Positions 31,664 to 44,000 of a stretch of DNA of 64,000 nt are shown here, piece after piece; position 1 is the stretch's first letter, and each line of letters begins with the position of its first letter. A program made the translations under genes and the position numbers. Below the pieces are notes generated by a model. It was not told the origin of the DNA and ran no database searches. It saw only the letters and a list, made by a program, of their open reading frames with translations. The DNA is from Blastomonas sp. CACIA14H2 (GTDB lineage Bacteria; Pseudomonadota; Alphaproteobacteria; Sphingomonadales; Sphingomonadaceae). The stretch is taken from NCBI GenBank assembly GCA_000503195.1, contig AYSC01000008.1, forward strand, positions 1 to 64,000, given 5' to 3'.

Positions 31664-32790
31664 AGCCGCGCCGCCGCAATATCCGCGCCCTCGCGCAGCG
31701 CCTTGAGCTTCTTCGCCGTGACCAGCGGATCGATCTTGCCATAGCCCGCGAACGTGCCGAAGCCGCAATCGGTGCTGGCGATCACCCGGTCCGCGCCGAC
31801 GATCCCGACGAAACGCTCGAGCCGTTGCGCGATCAGCTCGGGATGCTCGACATAGTTCGAACAGGTATCGATGACGCCGGGTGCCAGCACCTTGTTGTCC
31901 GGGATGGCGGCATCGCGCCACACCGTCCATTCATGCTCGTGCCGGGGGTTGGCGCCTTCGAACAGCACCGTGCCGGGCCGCGCCGAGAGCACGATATCGA
32001 CCACGCGCTCGAGCGGAATGTCGTGATCGTGCGGGCCCTCGTAATTGCCCCAGCAGATGTGCATCCGCATCCGCTCGGGCGGGATGTTGGCGGTCGCGGC
32101 ATTCAGCGCCTCGACATTGGCGGCGGCGACCTTGAGGAATTCCTCCTCGCTCAGGTCCTGATAGCCGGTATGGCGCGACATCGCGAGATCGGGGCAGTCG
32201 AGCTGCAGGTCGAACCCGGCGGCGACGATCGTCTCGTATTCCTCGCGCATCGCATCGGCGAGATCGGCGAGATAGGCCTCGTGGCTGGGATAATGGCGGT
32301 TGACCTGGAAAGCGGTGATGAGGCCGGGCGAGGCAGCGTTCATGAACCCGCGCGCGCCCTCGCCATGCGCGTCCATCGCGGCGCGGAAACGGCGGATGTC
32401 GTCGTGCAGCGGCTCAAGCGTGACCAGCTTGACCGGCCCGATGCACGAGGCGCGCACGAATTCCTGGCTGCCCATGATCGCCGACAGCTTCTTTGCCAGA
32501 CCGGGCACCTCGGCAAGGTCGGCGGCGGGCTTGCGGTCGATATGCCCGCCAAAGCCCGACAGGCGCTCGATCATGTAGGTGGAATAGCCGACCTTGCCCA
32601 TCTCGCCGTCGCTGACGATGTCGACGCCGCAGTCGCGCTGGAACGCGACCGAGCGGTTCACTGCATCGGACACGGCACGGTCGAATTCCGCCGCGTCAAA
32701 AGGCTTGCCAGCATCGCGCGCGAGCAGCAGCTCGGTGAGCTCGGGGCCGCGCGGCATCGACCCCACATGTGTTGTCGCGATAACGGCCAT
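31660..32790 (-). CDS. MetE-like cobalamin-independent methyltransferase (C-terminal catalytic domain type)
   Basis: 376 residues, so only the catalytic half of the usual 750-residue MetE. The start is the ATG giving AVIATTHVGSMPRGPELTEL. Zinc-ligand motifs of the family are visible: His and Cys in MRMHICWGNYEGPHDHD, and Cys in ASTDCGFGTF; the GSMPR motif and DIVSDGEMGKVGY fit the folate or methyl-donor site. Stand-alone proteins of this type are often methyltransferases for unusual substrates rather than methionine synthases. It leads an operon with an NTF2-like gene and has a long palindrome about 80 bp upstream. The substrate is unknown. Confidence 0.87.
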   Translation of the reverse strand: MAVIATTHVGSMPRGPELTELLLARDAGKPFDAAEFDRAVSDAVNRSVAFQRDCGVDIVSDGEMGKVGYSTYMIERLSGFGGHIDRKPAADLAEVPGLAKKLSAIMGSQEFVRASCIGPVKLVTLEPLHDDIRRFRAAMDAHGEGARGFMNAASPGLITAFQVNRHYPSHEAYLADLADAMREEYETIVAAGFDLQLDCPDLAMSRHTGYQDLSEEEFLKVAAANVEALNAATANIPPERMRMHICWGNYEGPHDHDIPLERVVDIVLSARPGTVLFEGANPRHEHEWTVWRDAAIPDNKVLAPGVIDTCSNYVEHPELIAQRLERFVGIVGADRVIASTDCGFGTFAGYGKIDPLVTAKKLKALREGADIAAARL

Positions 32791-33188
32791 GCATTTCCTC
32801 TCCTGATCGTTCGGGCCCCGGGTTGCGGGGCCTGGATGCGCCTTGCTCTGGCACAGCTTGCCCGAGCTTCCAAGCATTAATGGATCCAATAATGCTTGTG
32901 GCGGGGCTGCTCCGCGCCGAGCGAGCAAGGGTCTTCATCCTGCGCGCAGCGTGTCACAGCGCCGGTTCGGTCGTCCGATCGGGCGGCCAATGCTTCGGAA
33001 AAGGGGTCACGGGCGGAGCTTGCGACAGATCGGCGAGGTGGCCTTGCGGGCGCGCGCTTGGCGCAGAATCGACATGCCCTGCGGCCACCGAGCGCTGCCC
33101 GACGGGCACGGCGAGGCGCTGGGCTGCGCGATCACAGATGGGTTCCGGGCGATGCAGCGCGTCCTGCACGCGCTGTGCCGCCTTGCGG
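32791..33188. other. Intergenic region of 398 bp
   Basis: Between the MetE-like gene start and the histidine kinase stop. It holds the 28-bp palindrome at 32871-32898 that probably controls the MetE-like operon; in the part towards the kinase I see no supported gene or terminator with a T-tract. Confidence 0.5.
32871..32898. promoter_or_regulatory. 28-bp palindrome upstream of the MetE-like operon
   Basis: Outer arms CAAGCATTA and TAATGCTTG are exact; the centre TGGATCCA is itself a palindrome, with one mismatched pair between. It is 81 bp before the MetE-like start. It is not related to the operator of the 5.5-27.5 kb island. The length and symmetry suit a dimeric repressor. Confidence 0.65.
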
Positions 33189-34334
33189 TCAGTCGAGCCC
33201 GAAACTGGTGTCGATGATCCGCGCGGCGAGCGGGTCGCCGCTGCCATCGGTTTCCTTCGCAATCACTCCATCGACCGGGGCGGAAAGGCAATAGACCATC
33301 TCGCTTCCGGCCAGCTTGCGCTCCGCCTCGCCGCCGAGCATCCGCGGCACGATCTGCATGAGCAGCTTGGTGCCGAAGCCCTCGGGATTGGGCGCCGCCT
33401 CGCCAGCCGCGCCGGGCAGGCTGCGCTCGTTCCAGACAAAGGTGAAGCGACCATCGTCGACGCTCCAGCGCACGGCGACGTCGACCTGATCCGAGGCGCC
33501 CAGACCGTATTTCTGCGTGTTCGTCGCCAGTTCGTACAGCGCGAGGCTGAGCTGCTGCGCCGCCACCGGGTCGACTGCCAGCGCCGGACCCGAAACCGAG
33601 ATGCGCGGCCCATAGGTGCTCCTCAGCACCTCCAGCCCGCTGTTCACCAGCTGACCCAGCTCTGCCGAGGACCGGTCGCTGCGCGCGATCGCGCGGGTGG
33701 TATCGGCGAGCGCGCGAACCCGCCCCAGAAACGCCTCCAGAAATTCGCTCGTCCGCTCGGTCCCGCGCGCCGATTGCGTGGCCAGCGAATGCACCACCGC
33801 AAGCAGGTTGCCGCTGCGATGCACCGCCTCGCGCGCCTGGACCGCCAGCGCGGCGGTCGCGCGTTCGAGCTCGCGCGTGCGCTCCTGCACCTGCCGGTCG
33901 AGCGAGGCGAGCGTCGCCTTGTGTGCGGCGATCTCCTCGCTCAGCGTCTGGTTGACCGCCGCCAGCGATGCGGGCGAGGGCAGGCGGATGATGTCCGGGA
34001 TCAGCCGGAACAGAACCACCGCCGTGGTCATCGACACGATGCCCGTGGCCAGCTTGACCCAACCGGTCCAGGGATAGATGGGAAACCACAGGGTCACGAT
34101 GCCCAGCAAATGGGTGAGCCCGCACAGCAGGATGAACGAGGCGAACAGCGCCACCAGCCCGCCATGCGGCACCTCGGTGCGCTTGCGCAGCACGCGCAGA
34201 AGCGCGATGGGGATCGCGGTATAGGACAGGAAGATCAGCAGGTCTGATCCCGCCCAGAGCAGCACCAGCCAAGGCTCCCACAACAGGCACATGCCGTGCG
34301 GCATGTAGCCGCCATAATCCATGGTATGATCCAT
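33189..34334 (-). CDS. HWE-family sensor histidine kinase with ETR1-like ethylene-binding N-terminus
   Basis: 381 residues. Three N-terminal membrane helices (about residues 22-45, 58-80 and 90-115) match the ethylene-binding domain of plant ETR1 at key sites: Asp31, Tyr38, Pro42, Phe67, Ile68, Cys71 and His75 stand at the same spacing as ETR1 Asp25, Tyr32, Pro36, Phe61, Ile62, Cys65 and His69. A coiled coil (EIAAHKATLASLDRQVQERT) leads to the HWE phosphoacceptor region with His172 (EAVHRSGNLLAVVHSLA) and N box (LALYELATNTQKYGLG). No GAF domain and no neighbouring response regulator. It sits in the inner membrane and may sense ethylene through copper (inference). Bacterial ETR1-like kinases are known in cyanobacteria. 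Confidence 0.87.
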   Translation of the reverse strand: MDHTMDYGGYMPHGMCLLWEPWLVLLWAGSDLLIFLSYTAIPIALLRVLRKRTEVPHGGLVALFASFILLCGLTHLLGIVTLWFPIYPWTGWVKLATGIVSMTTAVVLFRLIPDIIRLPSPASLAAVNQTLSEEIAAHKATLASLDRQVQERTRELERATAALAVQAREAVHRSGNLLAVVHSLATQSARGTERTSEFLEAFLGRVRALADTTRAIARSDRSSAELGQLVNSGLEVLRSTYGPRISVSGPALAVDPVAAQQLSLALYELATNTQKYGLGASDQVDVAVRWSVDDGRFTFVWNERSLPGAAGEAAPNPEGFGTKLLMQIVPRMLGGEAERKLAGSEMVYCLSAPVDGVIAKETDGSGDPLAARIIDTSFGLD

Positions 34335-35052
34335 CCGGCCCGCTCCTGCCTCAATCGAATCAACGCGATAGACAGCCGCTCACCGCCCGCATCAACCTGT
34401 GATGCATAAGCGAACATTCTGCGTCCGAACAGCAAATCCGCTGGTCGGTTCGTCCGCCGCGACGACGGCTGCCGTGCACGCTGACCGCATGGTCGATCGG
34501 GATGTCCAATGGTCCGAAATGAGGTCGTGACTGCACCAGAGGCGATTTTTGCAGCTCTTCATCTTCAGATTGGGAGTAATCGCAAGTGTTCGGCCATGCA
34601 ATGCGCCGGAGCGGTAGTTTCATTTTACAATTCGTGCCGTAAGCGCGAGCAACGGGGCGCCGCTTTAGGACTTCGCGAGGCAATTTGTAAAATTCCGGGG
34701 CGACTGCGACTTGATCAAACAGAAGCCTACGTGCGGCTTGCTGCGCTATTGAAGTATCTTAACATTTTGCTAACGTTGGCATAACTGAGATTGAAATTGG
34801 CCCGCGCGACTCGGCGCGTCCACCAAGTCGAGGGGGCAGTATGGCGTCAGGTCTTTTGGCGCGCGCACACAGGCAAGTGGCTGAAGTGGCTGCTGTTTTT
34901 CGTGCCGAGCGAGCATTTTTCACCCCCTCAATCAACCGCCCGATCGATCCTGCGACGCATCACGGGCTGGCAGGGCCCTAAGGACTGCATCCTTCGCTGG
35001 CTTATTCAAACCGGGTCGCAACTGGTTGCAAGTCTGAGATTGAGGGGGATTT
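34335..35052. other. Divergent intergenic region of 718 bp before the giant autotransporter gene
   Basis: Noticeably more A+T than its surroundings at about 34530-34800. Short open frames occur (34509-34784 and others) but none has a convincing ribosome site, codon pattern or family match. It presumably contains the autotransporter promoter. A GAGGGGG ribosome site lies at 35042-35048. No repeat or RNA gene was recognised. Confidence 0.5.
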
Positions 35053-38000
35053 ATGCAGTCGATCCGGAACCGCGGCGCAAGCCGCGCGGAGTGTCGTGAT
35101 CGCCCCATTCCGCGTCGCCACGGGTTGTTCAGCACCACTGCACTGATCCCCGCGATTGCGGCGCTGGCAGGCGGCGCGATGATGGTTGCGCCTGGCAAGG
35201 CGCAGGCGCAGACCGCGGTGACATCGGGCGCGGTCGCCAACGGCTTTGGCGACAATACCCTTTGCCTCGATCCCTCGCTCGACCTCTGCCCGATCGATCT
35301 GGGCGCGAATGACGACACTGCGCCGGTAACCGTCACCAGCTTCGCAACCGCGAATGCCGGCCGCTCGCTGCTGATCGGTGGCGGCGAGAATGGCGCACAG
35401 GCTGCGAACCCCGATGCGAATGGTGATTATGTCTTCAACGGTGTTTTGAACTCGGCCGGAATCGTTCTGAACAAGCCGGTCACGATTTTTCAGGCGACCG
35501 GCCCAAGCTCTTTTCAGGAAGGCGCGATCACCGAAACGGGCGGCGCCCGGGCGATCCGCAAGACTGGCGACGCAACGCTCTTCTTCAGCTGTTCCGGCCC
35601 CTGCCAGACCAATACCTATTCCGGCGGCACATTCGTGGACGCGGGAGTGCTCACCTGGAACAGGGATAATGCGTTCGGTGCTGCTGGCACCTCGGTCACG
35701 ATCGCGGACGGGGCTGGCGTCCGCTTCACCGCCAATTCCTTTTCCTCCGATCGTCCGTTCAATCTGACCGGCGGGACGGCGCTGCTCCTCGTCGACTCCG
35801 TCATCACCGGACAATTGACCGGGCTGATCTCGGGAGCGGGCGGGCTAAACAAGCTCGGCCTTGGGACCCTGGTCCTGACCGGCAACAGCAACAGCTATCA
35901 GGGCGGGACCTCGGTAACTCAGGGTACCCTGCAAGTTTCGAGCGATGGCAATCTGGGGGCTGCATCCGGGGGCGTGACGTTCAATGGCGGCACCCTCTCC
36001 ACGACCACTTCGTTTGCCACAAGCCGCACGGTCACGTTGCTGAGCGGTGCCGGAGGCATCGCCCCCGGAGCGGGCACCACGCTGACCCTGAACGGTTCGG
36101 TCACGGGTGTGGGCACGTTGAACCACACCGGCGCGGGCACCCTGATACTGGCGGGCAACACCAACTATTCCGGCGGCACGTTCATCAACAGCGGCACGCT
36201 GGAAGTGCGCGATGGCAGTTCGCTGAGCACCGGCAATGTCGCCAACGATGGCGCGCTGCTGTTCAACTATGCCAACCCGGTGACCATCGCCAATATCATC
36301 GGTGGCGCTGGAACGCTGACCAAGACCGGTGCGGGCACGCTCACGCTTGCCGCTTCCAGCAACTATACCGGCGTGACGACGGTCAGCCAGGGCGTGCTTG
36401 CCATCAGCAATCCCGCCGCGCTCGGCACCTCTGCGGGTGGCACCACGGTGGCGAGCGGCGGCACGCTCCACCTCATGGGTACTGCGACCGTTGAACCGGT
36501 GACGCTCAATGGCGGCGGGCTGACCTTCCAGGGCGCGAACAATTCGATCAACGGGCTCACCCTGGGCGCAAACAGCACCATTTCCAGCATCGATACCACC
36601 AATGGCGTTCAGATGAACGTCAATGGCACCATTTCGCTGGGCAGCAATACGCTGACAGTGGATGGGCGCGGCCGGGTTTCGCTGAATGGCAACATCAGCG
36701 GCACGGGCGGCCTGACGGTCAGCAAGTCCATCTTTACCGCGCTGGACCTGAGCGGGAACAACAATTTTTCCGGCGAATTGAGGATCAACACCGGCTCGGT
36801 TCTGCTGAATGGCGGGTCGGCGATCGGTGACACCGCGCCAGTCTACATCAATTCCGGTGGCGATCTGCTGGTCAACGCCAGCGAGACCATCGGCTCTCTC
36901 GCGGGTGACTTTGTCGGCGCGCTGGTGCGCAGGTCGGTTGCGGGCAATGCCGTCCTGACGATCGGCGGCAACAACACTTCCACGCTGTATGCCGGATTGA
37001 TCACCCATAATCAGGGCTTCGGCGCTCTCGGCATCACCAAGATCGGCAGCGGCACGCTGACCCTGACCGGCAACAACGACTATCAGGGCGATACCACGAT
37101 CTCTGCCGGCACGCTGAAGATCGGGAATAACGGGACAACGGGCTTCTTCGGTGTCGGCAATATCATCCTGAATGGCGGAACGCTGTCGATCAGCCGCAGC
37201 AACTTCATGGGTATCGGCAATATCATCTCGGGTTCCGGTACCGTGGAAATCGACGGGGATGGGGTCATCCAGCTGTCGGGTTCCAGCACCTATATGGGGC
37301 AGACCTTCATCCGCAAGGGCTCGGTGATCATCGAAAACAACAACTCGCTGGGCTCTGCGACCAGCGGGACATCCGTTGCCGCCGGTGCCACCCTTGCGTT
37401 GCAGGCCGGGATTTCGGGGCTCAACGACACCCTGGTCCTGGCCGGTACCGGGGTAGGCGGCGCGGGTGCGCTGCGCAATCTGTCGAGCAACAATACCCAT
37501 CTGAACACGATCTTCTTCACCGGCGACACGCTCATCACATCCGATGCTGGACAGCTAGATCTTGCAGGACCGCTACAGGGATCGGTGATCTCCAGCGTGA
37601 CTTTCGGCGGTGCCGGTACGGTCTCGTTGCGCGGCCAGATCCTCGGCGGCCTTTCCGGGCTGACCAAGACCGGCAGCGGCACGCTGATCCTGGGAACGGG
37701 CTTCAGCCCATCGAGCTACAGCGCCGGGCTCAATCTGGCCCAGGGCACGCTCTCCGTGCAGACCAATCTGGGTGCGGGCTTCGGCACGATCCGCACCACA
37801 GGCTCGGTGATCGACTATCTGGGCGGCGTGACCAGCGCCGCGCCTGTCGAGGTGAATTCGAACACCACGCAGCTTCAGGTCCTGTCCGGCACGGCCACCT
37901 TGTCGGGCATCATTTCGGAACTCAACGGGCCGCGCCCGATCGAGAAGATCGGTGCAGGGCAGCTGAACCTGACTGCGGCGAACAGCTATACCGGCGCGAC

Positions 38001-41000
38001 CACGATCACGGCGGGCACATTGTCGATCGGCAATGGCGGCACGACAGGATCGATCGCCAGCAACTCGATCATCAACAACGCCGCGCTGGTCTTCAACCGC
38101 TCCGACACGCTGACTTATGGCGGTGCCATCAGCGGCAGCGGCACGCTGACCAAGAACGGCAGCGGCACGCTGAACCTGACCGGCAGCAACAGCTATGCGG
38201 GCACCACGACCATCGCCAACGGCACGCTGCAGATCGGCGCCGATGGGGCTGGCAGCACAAGCGGAAGCCTGGGTACCGGTCAGGTCGTCAACAACGCGAC
38301 GCTGCGCTTCAACCGTGCCGACGACATCACGGTCACCAACAGCCTGATCGGCAGCGGATCGCTGGTCCTGACCGGTGCGGGAACCGTGACGCTGACGGGG
38401 ACCAAAAGCTATACCGGCGCCACGCAGATCAATGGCGGCACGCTCGTTCTGGGCGGCAGCACGCCGTACAACGGTGCTGGCGCATTGACCGTCAACGGCG
38501 GCAATCTGACGCTGGGCGTCGGTGCGACATTCGCTTCGGTAACCCAGTCCAACAGCACGGTATCGCTGGGGTCGCAGACGCTGAACCTGTTCAGCGGCAA
38601 CTATACGCTCAATGGCGGCAGCATTACCGGGACCGGGACGATCGACTTCAACAACTCGGGTCTCGCGGTCAACATCAACAGCGCCAGCGCGTCGATCGCC
38701 TCGGGTGTGACGATCACGTCGACCCTCGGATTCAACTCTGCCGTCAATGTGACGGTTTCGTCCGATTTCAGCCTGCTGCCGACCATCGCGGGTGCGAACA
38801 CGCGGCTGGCGCTCTCCAACAACGGCGGCGGCACCATCACGGTGTCGGGCAACAACAGCTTCGGCGGCGGCACGACGTTGTTCGGCGGCACGCTGGCGGT
38901 CGCCAGCAACACCGCCCTGGGCACCGGCGGGCTGGGCTTGGCGGGCAACGCGATATTGGTTTCGAGCGGCACGGGTGACCGGTCGATCTCCAACGCCATC
39001 TCGCTCAACGGCAGTCTGATTTCGATCGGCAACCCCAATGCGGGCACCAGTTTCACGCTTGGCGGCGCGATCGACGGGGCGAACGGCTTCGCCAAGACCG
39101 GCGCGGGCACGCTGATCCTGACGGGCGCGAACACCTATTCCGGCGGCACGACCATCTCCGCGGGAACGCTGCAGATCGGCTCGGGCGCGCTGGGCGGATC
39201 GCTCGGCTCGGGCGGTGTCACGGTCAGCAGCGGCGCAACGCTGCGATCCGACAGCAGCGCGAACATCACGATTGCGGGCGCGCTGGCGGGCTCGGGCGCG
39301 CTGGTGCAGGCCGGCTCGGGCAGGACCAGCCTGAATGTGGCCGCCAATGGCTATAGCGGCACTGCGCAGATCTTGGCGGGAACACTGGAGCTGGGCACGG
39401 CCACGTCGCTCGGCACCGGCGGGATCGAGCTGCGGGGCGGATCGCTGCACCTGGCGAGCGGTGGCAGCTATAGCAATGCCGTCCAGGCGTTCACTGCCGA
39501 TGGCAATGTCGTTTCCACGGCCGCGAGCACCACGGCCACCCTGACCGGCCGGTTTGGTGGCGCAGGCACGCTGCGGCTGGCGCCCGGCACCGGGAGCTTC
39601 CTGGACATCCAGCCGAACGCCCTCAGCGTCGGCGTAAATTCCCGCATCATCGTGCAGAGCGGCACGGTGCGGGCACAGAACACCGGGCTCGGCACGCTGG
39701 TCGTACAGCCGACCGTGCTGACCCAGGTCGATGCCGGAGCAACTCTCGATTTCCTCAATCGCGCCACGACGATCACCAGCCTGTCCGGCGCGGGCACGAT
39801 CCTCAACGCCGGCAACACGACGACGCTGATATCCGCCAATTTCTCGGGCGCCTTCAACGGAGCACAGTCGCTGGTCACGACCGGTGCCGTCACCCTTTCG
39901 GGCAACAGCGGCTATACCGGCACCACCACCGTGCAGTCGGGCACGCTGAACATCACCAATGCGGGCGCCCTCGGCACGAGTGCGAGCGGGACGACCGTCA
40001 ACAGCGGCGGGACCTTGCTGATCACCGGTTCGTCGCCGACGCTCCTTCTTGCAGATGCCCTCACCATCAGCGGCACCGGCAATGGCGGCATCGGCGCGGT
40101 TCGTGTCGAACCCAATGCCAGTCCCGGCAATCAGGGCGTCAACCTGACCGGCGGGGTGACGCTGGCGGCGGATGCGACGATCACGGTCACCGATCGTATC
40201 GCTTTGAGCTTCAACACCGGCGGCATCGCTCTAGGTAGCTCCACGCTGACCTTCGCCAGCGAAGGCACCGGCAATTCCTCCACCTTTGTGAACAGCGCGA
40301 TCTCCGGTACGGGCGGTCTGACCAAGACCGGTGCTGGCGTCCTTAACCTGAACGGCACCAACACTTTCACCGGGCCGGTGAACCTCAACGGCGGCACCCT
40401 GACGCTCACCGGCTCCACGGCCGTGGCAAACACGGTGGCGGTCATCCAGGCGGCAGGCACAAGACTGGACGTCGTCAACGGCGAAGCCATCGGATCGCTG
40501 GCGGGTGCTGGCATCGTCACGCTGGGCAATGGCACAGTCCTGACCACTGGCATCAACAACAGCAGCACCACCTATACAGGCAACATCTCCGGAAATGGAT
40601 CGCTGATCAAGGACGGCCCCGGTACGTTCACGCTTGCCGGCAGCAACACCTTCGCCGGACCACTAACCACCGTCATGAACGGTACGCTCGCGCTGCAAGG
40701 TGGATCGGCGCTGTCCGACACCCAGAATGTCTTTGTCGATGCCCTGGGCACCCTGCGGCTGGAAGCGGGCGAAACCATCGGCGGTATCGCAGGCACCGGC
40801 TCCATCGTGCTGGCAACGACCGGCCCGCTGGTTGTCAATGCGGAGCAGAACCAGAGTTTCGGCGGCATCATCTCGCAATCGGGCGCCACCGGCAGCTTCA
40901 CCAAGCGCGGAGCGGCGACGCAGACGATCACCGCGGCGCAGACCTTTACCGGGCAGACCTCGGTCGAAGCCGGCATTCTGGTATTGAGCGGCGTCGGCGC

Positions 41001-44000
41001 GCTTGCGTCCACCGCGATCAGCACCAGCGCGGGGGGGACGCTGAACACCGATGGCGGGGCGCTCGCCTCGAACGCGGTCATCGGCCATTCGGGCATCTTG
41101 ACGATGAGTGGATCGGAAACGATCGGCTCGATCTCGGGCAGCGGCGCGATCAACCTCAACAATGCCACGCTGACCACCGGCAATGCCAGCGATGCGACAT
41201 TGTCGGGCATCATCGCCGGCACCAACGGCGCGCTGGTCAAGACCGGCACCGGCACCCTGACGCTGTCGGGCGCAAACACCTATGGGGGTGGTACCACGAT
41301 CAACGCGGGTACGCTCGCGCTCAACCAGGTCGCAGGCGGCATCATCGGCGCGGCGGGCTCCGGCCAGATCACGATCGAGTCGGACGGTAATCTGCTGTCC
41401 AACGTCACCGGCACGCTGGCCAACCGCTTCCGCATCACGTCCTCGACCAACGCCAGCATCGGCGCGGCGTCGGGCACGACGCTGACCCTGACCGGCGACC
41501 AGTTCGTCACAAGTGCCCCGCTCACGCTGACCTTCGGTTCGTCCACGGCAACGGGGACGATCGATCTCGCCATGCCCTCCGGCGTCACGATCGTGAGTGG
41601 CATGCGCACGACGATCGCCGGGGGAACGGTGCGGACCAGCAACCGCTTTGCCGCCGACGTCTTCAGCTTCGCAAGCGGCGGCACGACGATCGGTACCAGC
41701 GCAGCGTCGGCCGCGCTCGATGTCAACGGGCTCAGCTTCAATCTCGTCAACCTTGGCGGCAATGCATCGGGCACGCTGACCAATCTCGGGTCGCAAGCAG
41801 CCACCACGACGATCAACAGCGCGTCCGCATCGACCTTCGCCGGGACGATCACCAACGGTGCATCGGCGCTCAACCTGACCAAGTTCGGCAATGCCACGCT
41901 GACCCTGACGGGCAGCAACAGCTATAGCGGCATCACCAACATCCTGCGCGGCACGCTGCAAATCGGCGAGGGCGGCACGACGGGCACCCTCGGCACCGGC
42001 GCGGTCACGCTTGACGCGCTGGGCAACCTGACGTTCAATCGCTCGAACGACCTCGTTGCCAGCAATGTCATTTCCGGCGCAGGCACGCTGACCAAGCTGG
42101 GCGCGGGCACGCTGTCGCTGACCGGCGCGAACACGCTGAGCGGCGCGGTGACCATCACGAACGGAACGCTGCAGATCGGCGATGGCGGCACCAGCGGATC
42201 GCTGGGCAGCGGCGCGGTCACCAACAACGCGACGCTCGCGATCAACCTGGCCAGCGACATCACGCTGGCGCAGGCGATCACCGGAACCGGCGCGCTGCGC
42301 AAGCTGGGCAGCGGGGTGGCGACGATCACCAGCAACCTCGCGCTGGGATCGGCCACGGTCGAGGCGGGCACGCTGGCGCTTTCGGGAACGAACAGCTTTA
42401 CCGGCGGCATCACGGTGGCGGGCGGCACACTTCGCCTGCTCAGCGCCAATGCGGCAGGCGGCGCAACAGGCTTGATTCGTACCACCGGATCGGTGGTCGA
42501 TTATGCCGACGGCATCGACATGACGACGCCGATCGTGCTCAATTCGAACACCACCCAGCTGCAGGTGCTCACCGGATCGGCCACCCAGTCGGGTGTGATT
42601 TCCGAGCAGGACGGGGTGCGACCGCTCGAGAAAATCGGCGCGGGCACGCTGACGCTGTCGGCCACCAACAGCTATTCGGGCGGCACGACGATCAGCGCGG
42701 GCCGTCTGAACATCACGTCGAACGCCAATCTCGGTGCGATCGCGGGCGGCATCACCATCGGCAATGCTGTGCTGGGCACGACCGGCCTCATCACCAGCGC
42801 GCGCGCGGTGTCGCTGACCGGCGCGGCGGGGATCGATGTTTCCAACAGCATCCTGACGCTGACCGGCGCGGTGACCGGCGCAGGCAGCCTCACCAAGACC
42901 GGCAACGGCCAGTTGGTCCTGACCGCGAACAACAGCTATGCCGGCACCACCACCATCAGCGGCTCGGGCGGGCTGACCGTCGGTGCGGGCGGCACAACGG
43001 GCACGCTGGGCGCTGGAAACATCACGGTCAACTCAGGCTCGTTCCTGGCCTTCAGCCGGTCCGATGCGTTCACCGTCGCCAATGTCATTTCCGGCCAGGG
43101 CAATCTCGGCAAGCAGAGCAGCGGAACGCTGACCCTTTCTGGCGCCAACACATTCACCGGCGGGCTTGCGATCGGCGCGGGAACCGTCGCGCTGGCCAGC
43201 ACCAACGCTGGCGTCATCAATGCTGCGGGGACGGGAAACATTACCTTCTCCAGCAATACCATGTTGCGGACAGATGTTTCCGGCAGCCTCGGCAACAATC
43301 TTTTCTTTGGCAACGGCAGTTCGACCGTGGCGGCAGCCACCGGAACGACGCTGCGCCTCGCATCGAACGTGCTGTCGTTCGAAGCCGGAGCCGGCTCGCC
43401 GTTGAATCTCGGCACGGCAAGCGCGACGGGGACGATCGAGCTGGCACCGGTTTCGGTGTTGGTCGGCGCGCAGGTCAATCCGATCAACATCAACGGCGGC
43501 ACGCTGCGGCTGGCCAATGCCGGTGCATTCACGCTGCTGAACGGCACCAACGGCGTTTTCGTGAACGGCGCGACGCTGGGCGCGGATGTGGCGGGCACGC
43601 TGACCAAGGTGCTGACCGTCGGTGCTTCGGGCGGCACGATCGACGTCGCGGCGGCATCGCTGACCCTGCAGGGTACCAATGCCTATAACGGCATGCTCAC
43701 CAAGACGGGCACGGGCGAATTGCGTCTGACGGGCGCGGGCACCGGCAGCGGCACCGTGCAGCTCAACGCGGGCACCCTGGCGCTGCTCGCCAGCAACGCA
43801 GGCTGGGGCACCGGCACGCTGCAGATGGCGACGGGCACGACCTTGCGGCTGGGCCTGCCGAGTCCTGCGACACTGGCGAACAACATCGTGCTGGGCGAGG
43901 GAGCAGGATCGACGATCATGGCGTCGTCGACCACCTTCTCCGGCGTGCTGTCCGGCGGCGCGCTGACCATCGCATCGGGCCTCGGCGCGGACGGCCCCAG

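Noticed and set aside
34509-34784. A 91-codon frame in the gap before the autotransporter
   Set aside because: No convincing ribosome site, no family similarity and unlike codon use; could be chance in an AT-rich leader.
35018-35029. GCAACTGGTTGC palindrome just before the autotransporter start
   Set aside because: Five-base arms are too short to claim an operator or a hairpin with a role.
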